A stretch of 6,004 nucleotides of DNA, from contig CACXDV010000168.1 of the NCBI GenBank assembly GCA_902766585.1, positions 1-6,004 on the forward strand. The letters run 5' to 3'. Numbering within the stretch: the first letter of the stretch is position 1; each line of letters starts with the position of its first letter. Shown piece after piece: positions 5,611-6,004 of the stretch. Below the pieces are notes generated by a model that was not told the origin of the DNA, ran no database searches, and saw nothing but the letters and a program-made list of their open reading frames with translations. A program made the translations under genes and the position numbers. Source of the DNA: an uncultured Ruminococcus sp. Lineage in GTDB: Bacteria > Bacillota > Clostridia > Oscillospirales > Acutalibacteraceae.

Positions 5611-5638
5611 TTGACAGAGCTTTTTGTTTTTAAGGAAT
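5611..5638 (+). promoter_or_regulatory. Possible promoter of the last gene
   Basis: A perfect TTGACA (5611-5616) directly follows the amylase terminator. The best -10 candidate, AGGAAT (5633-5638, spacer 16), keeps only the final AAT. Either this promoter is weak or needs an activator, or the gene also depends on read-through. Confidence 0.3.
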
Positions 5639-5663
5639 AGGCAGTAAAAAAGGAACATATTAT

Positions 5664-6004
5664 ATGAATGGACTTATTATTAATTTGAAAACAATTCTCC
5701 GGAAATTTTTCGGGTTATATATAATAGATGAGAATAAGCCGGTATCTTTTTTTCAGCAGCTTCTTGTTACCGGTACTATTCTTGCTGTCACCTGTGTGGT
5801 GTTTACTGTAGTATATTTTTGCAGCTTTAACGGTGCAGCGGATGTTACGACTACAGAACTGTCAAATGAATCAAAGGCTTCTCCGGTGAAAAAGGAAACT
5901 TCAAAGCAGGAAGTGAGTACTGCTGAGACCTCAGAAAAAGAAGTTCCTTCAAAGCCTGCTGCCGAGGAAAAATCGAAGGAGGCTTCTCAGGAGAGTGAAC
6001 AGGA
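5664..6004 (+). CDS. Single-pass membrane protein with Ser/Glu/Lys-rich outer segment (3' end outside window)
   Basis: The frame opens at an ATG with AAAGGA (5649-5654) 9 bases upstream and stays open to the window edge, giving 113 residues. About 30 residues with several basic ones precede one membrane helix (about 33-54, LLVTGTILAVTCVVF onward). After it comes a low-complexity stretch rich in Ser, Glu, Lys, Thr and Ala (about 60-113) that looks like a disordered spacer. With the positive residues before the helix, this part should lie outside the cell. Proteins of this shape often carry a cell-wall-binding, SPOR, LysM or enzymatic domain further on, but that part is not visible and no function is assigned. 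Confidence 0.75.
   Translation, partial: MNGLIINLKTILRKFFGLYIIDENKPVSFFQQLLVTGTILAVTCVVFTVVYFCSFNGAADVTTTELSNESKASPVKKETSKQEVSTAETSEKEVPSKPAAEEKSKEASQESEQ

Noticed and set aside
5087..5611. Long - strand open frame rich in LLLPG repeats opposite the amylase linker
   Set aside because: It is the mirror of the Asn/Pro/Gly repeats and would run through the amylase terminator; no ribosome site or promoter supports it.
1..6004. Insertion sequence, prophage or defence island
   Set aside because: No transposase, integrase, terminal inverted repeats, target duplications or defence-type domains are visible; the repeats present are coding linkers, terminators or small dyads.

Overview
The window looks like chromosomal DNA of a Gram-positive gut or rumen Firmicute, most probably a Ruminococcus-type organism (Oscillospiraceae). 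This is inferred from four things: strong AGGAGG ribosome binding sites, sortase-linked surface proteins, a secreted GH13_28 alpha-amylase with a CBM26 starch-binding module, and a C-terminal surface anchor ending in a TSDSAP-type motif. No marker gene fixes the species.

Positions 1-2181 hold the 3' end of a pilus-type operon on the + strand. It contains the C-terminal membrane tail of an unidentified protein (1-138), a class C (pilin-polymerising) sortase (116-994), and a two-domain pilin-like surface protein (998-2143) with a CnaB/SpaA fold. The genes overlap or nearly touch, and the operon ends at a strong hairpin terminator (2149-2181). A convergent gene on the - strand (2238-2708) encodes a small DUF3592-like membrane protein. 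It has its own promoter (2747-2775) and its own terminator (2191-2228).

Positions 2709-3161 are an AT-rich divergent intergenic region with no convincing gene. It holds the - strand promoter, two operator-like dyads, and a good promoter for the downstream amylase (3061-3089). That promoter is followed at once by a compact GAAA-capped stem-loop in the 5' UTR.

Positions 3162-5558 encode a large secreted alpha-amylase that can be aligned from end to end with Bacillus subtilis AmyE: GH13_28 catalytic core, C-domain, Ig-like module, CBM26. It carries an added Asn/Gly/Asp/Pro repeat linker of about 110 residues and a membrane or sorting tail that AmyE lacks, so the enzyme is probably displayed on the cell surface. 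After its terminator (5570-5609), a new gene (5664 to the window end) encodes a single-pass membrane protein with a Ser/Glu/Lys-rich outer segment, cut by the window edge.

Taken together, the pilus genes would serve adhesion or surface assembly and the amylase would degrade starch at the cell surface. They are separate transcription units, so a functional link is only suggested by proximity. I see no clearly undescribed system. The items most worth a second look are the lid-less class C sortase, the non-canonical anchoring motifs on pilin and amylase, the homogenised 21-bp repeats, and the structured amylase leader.
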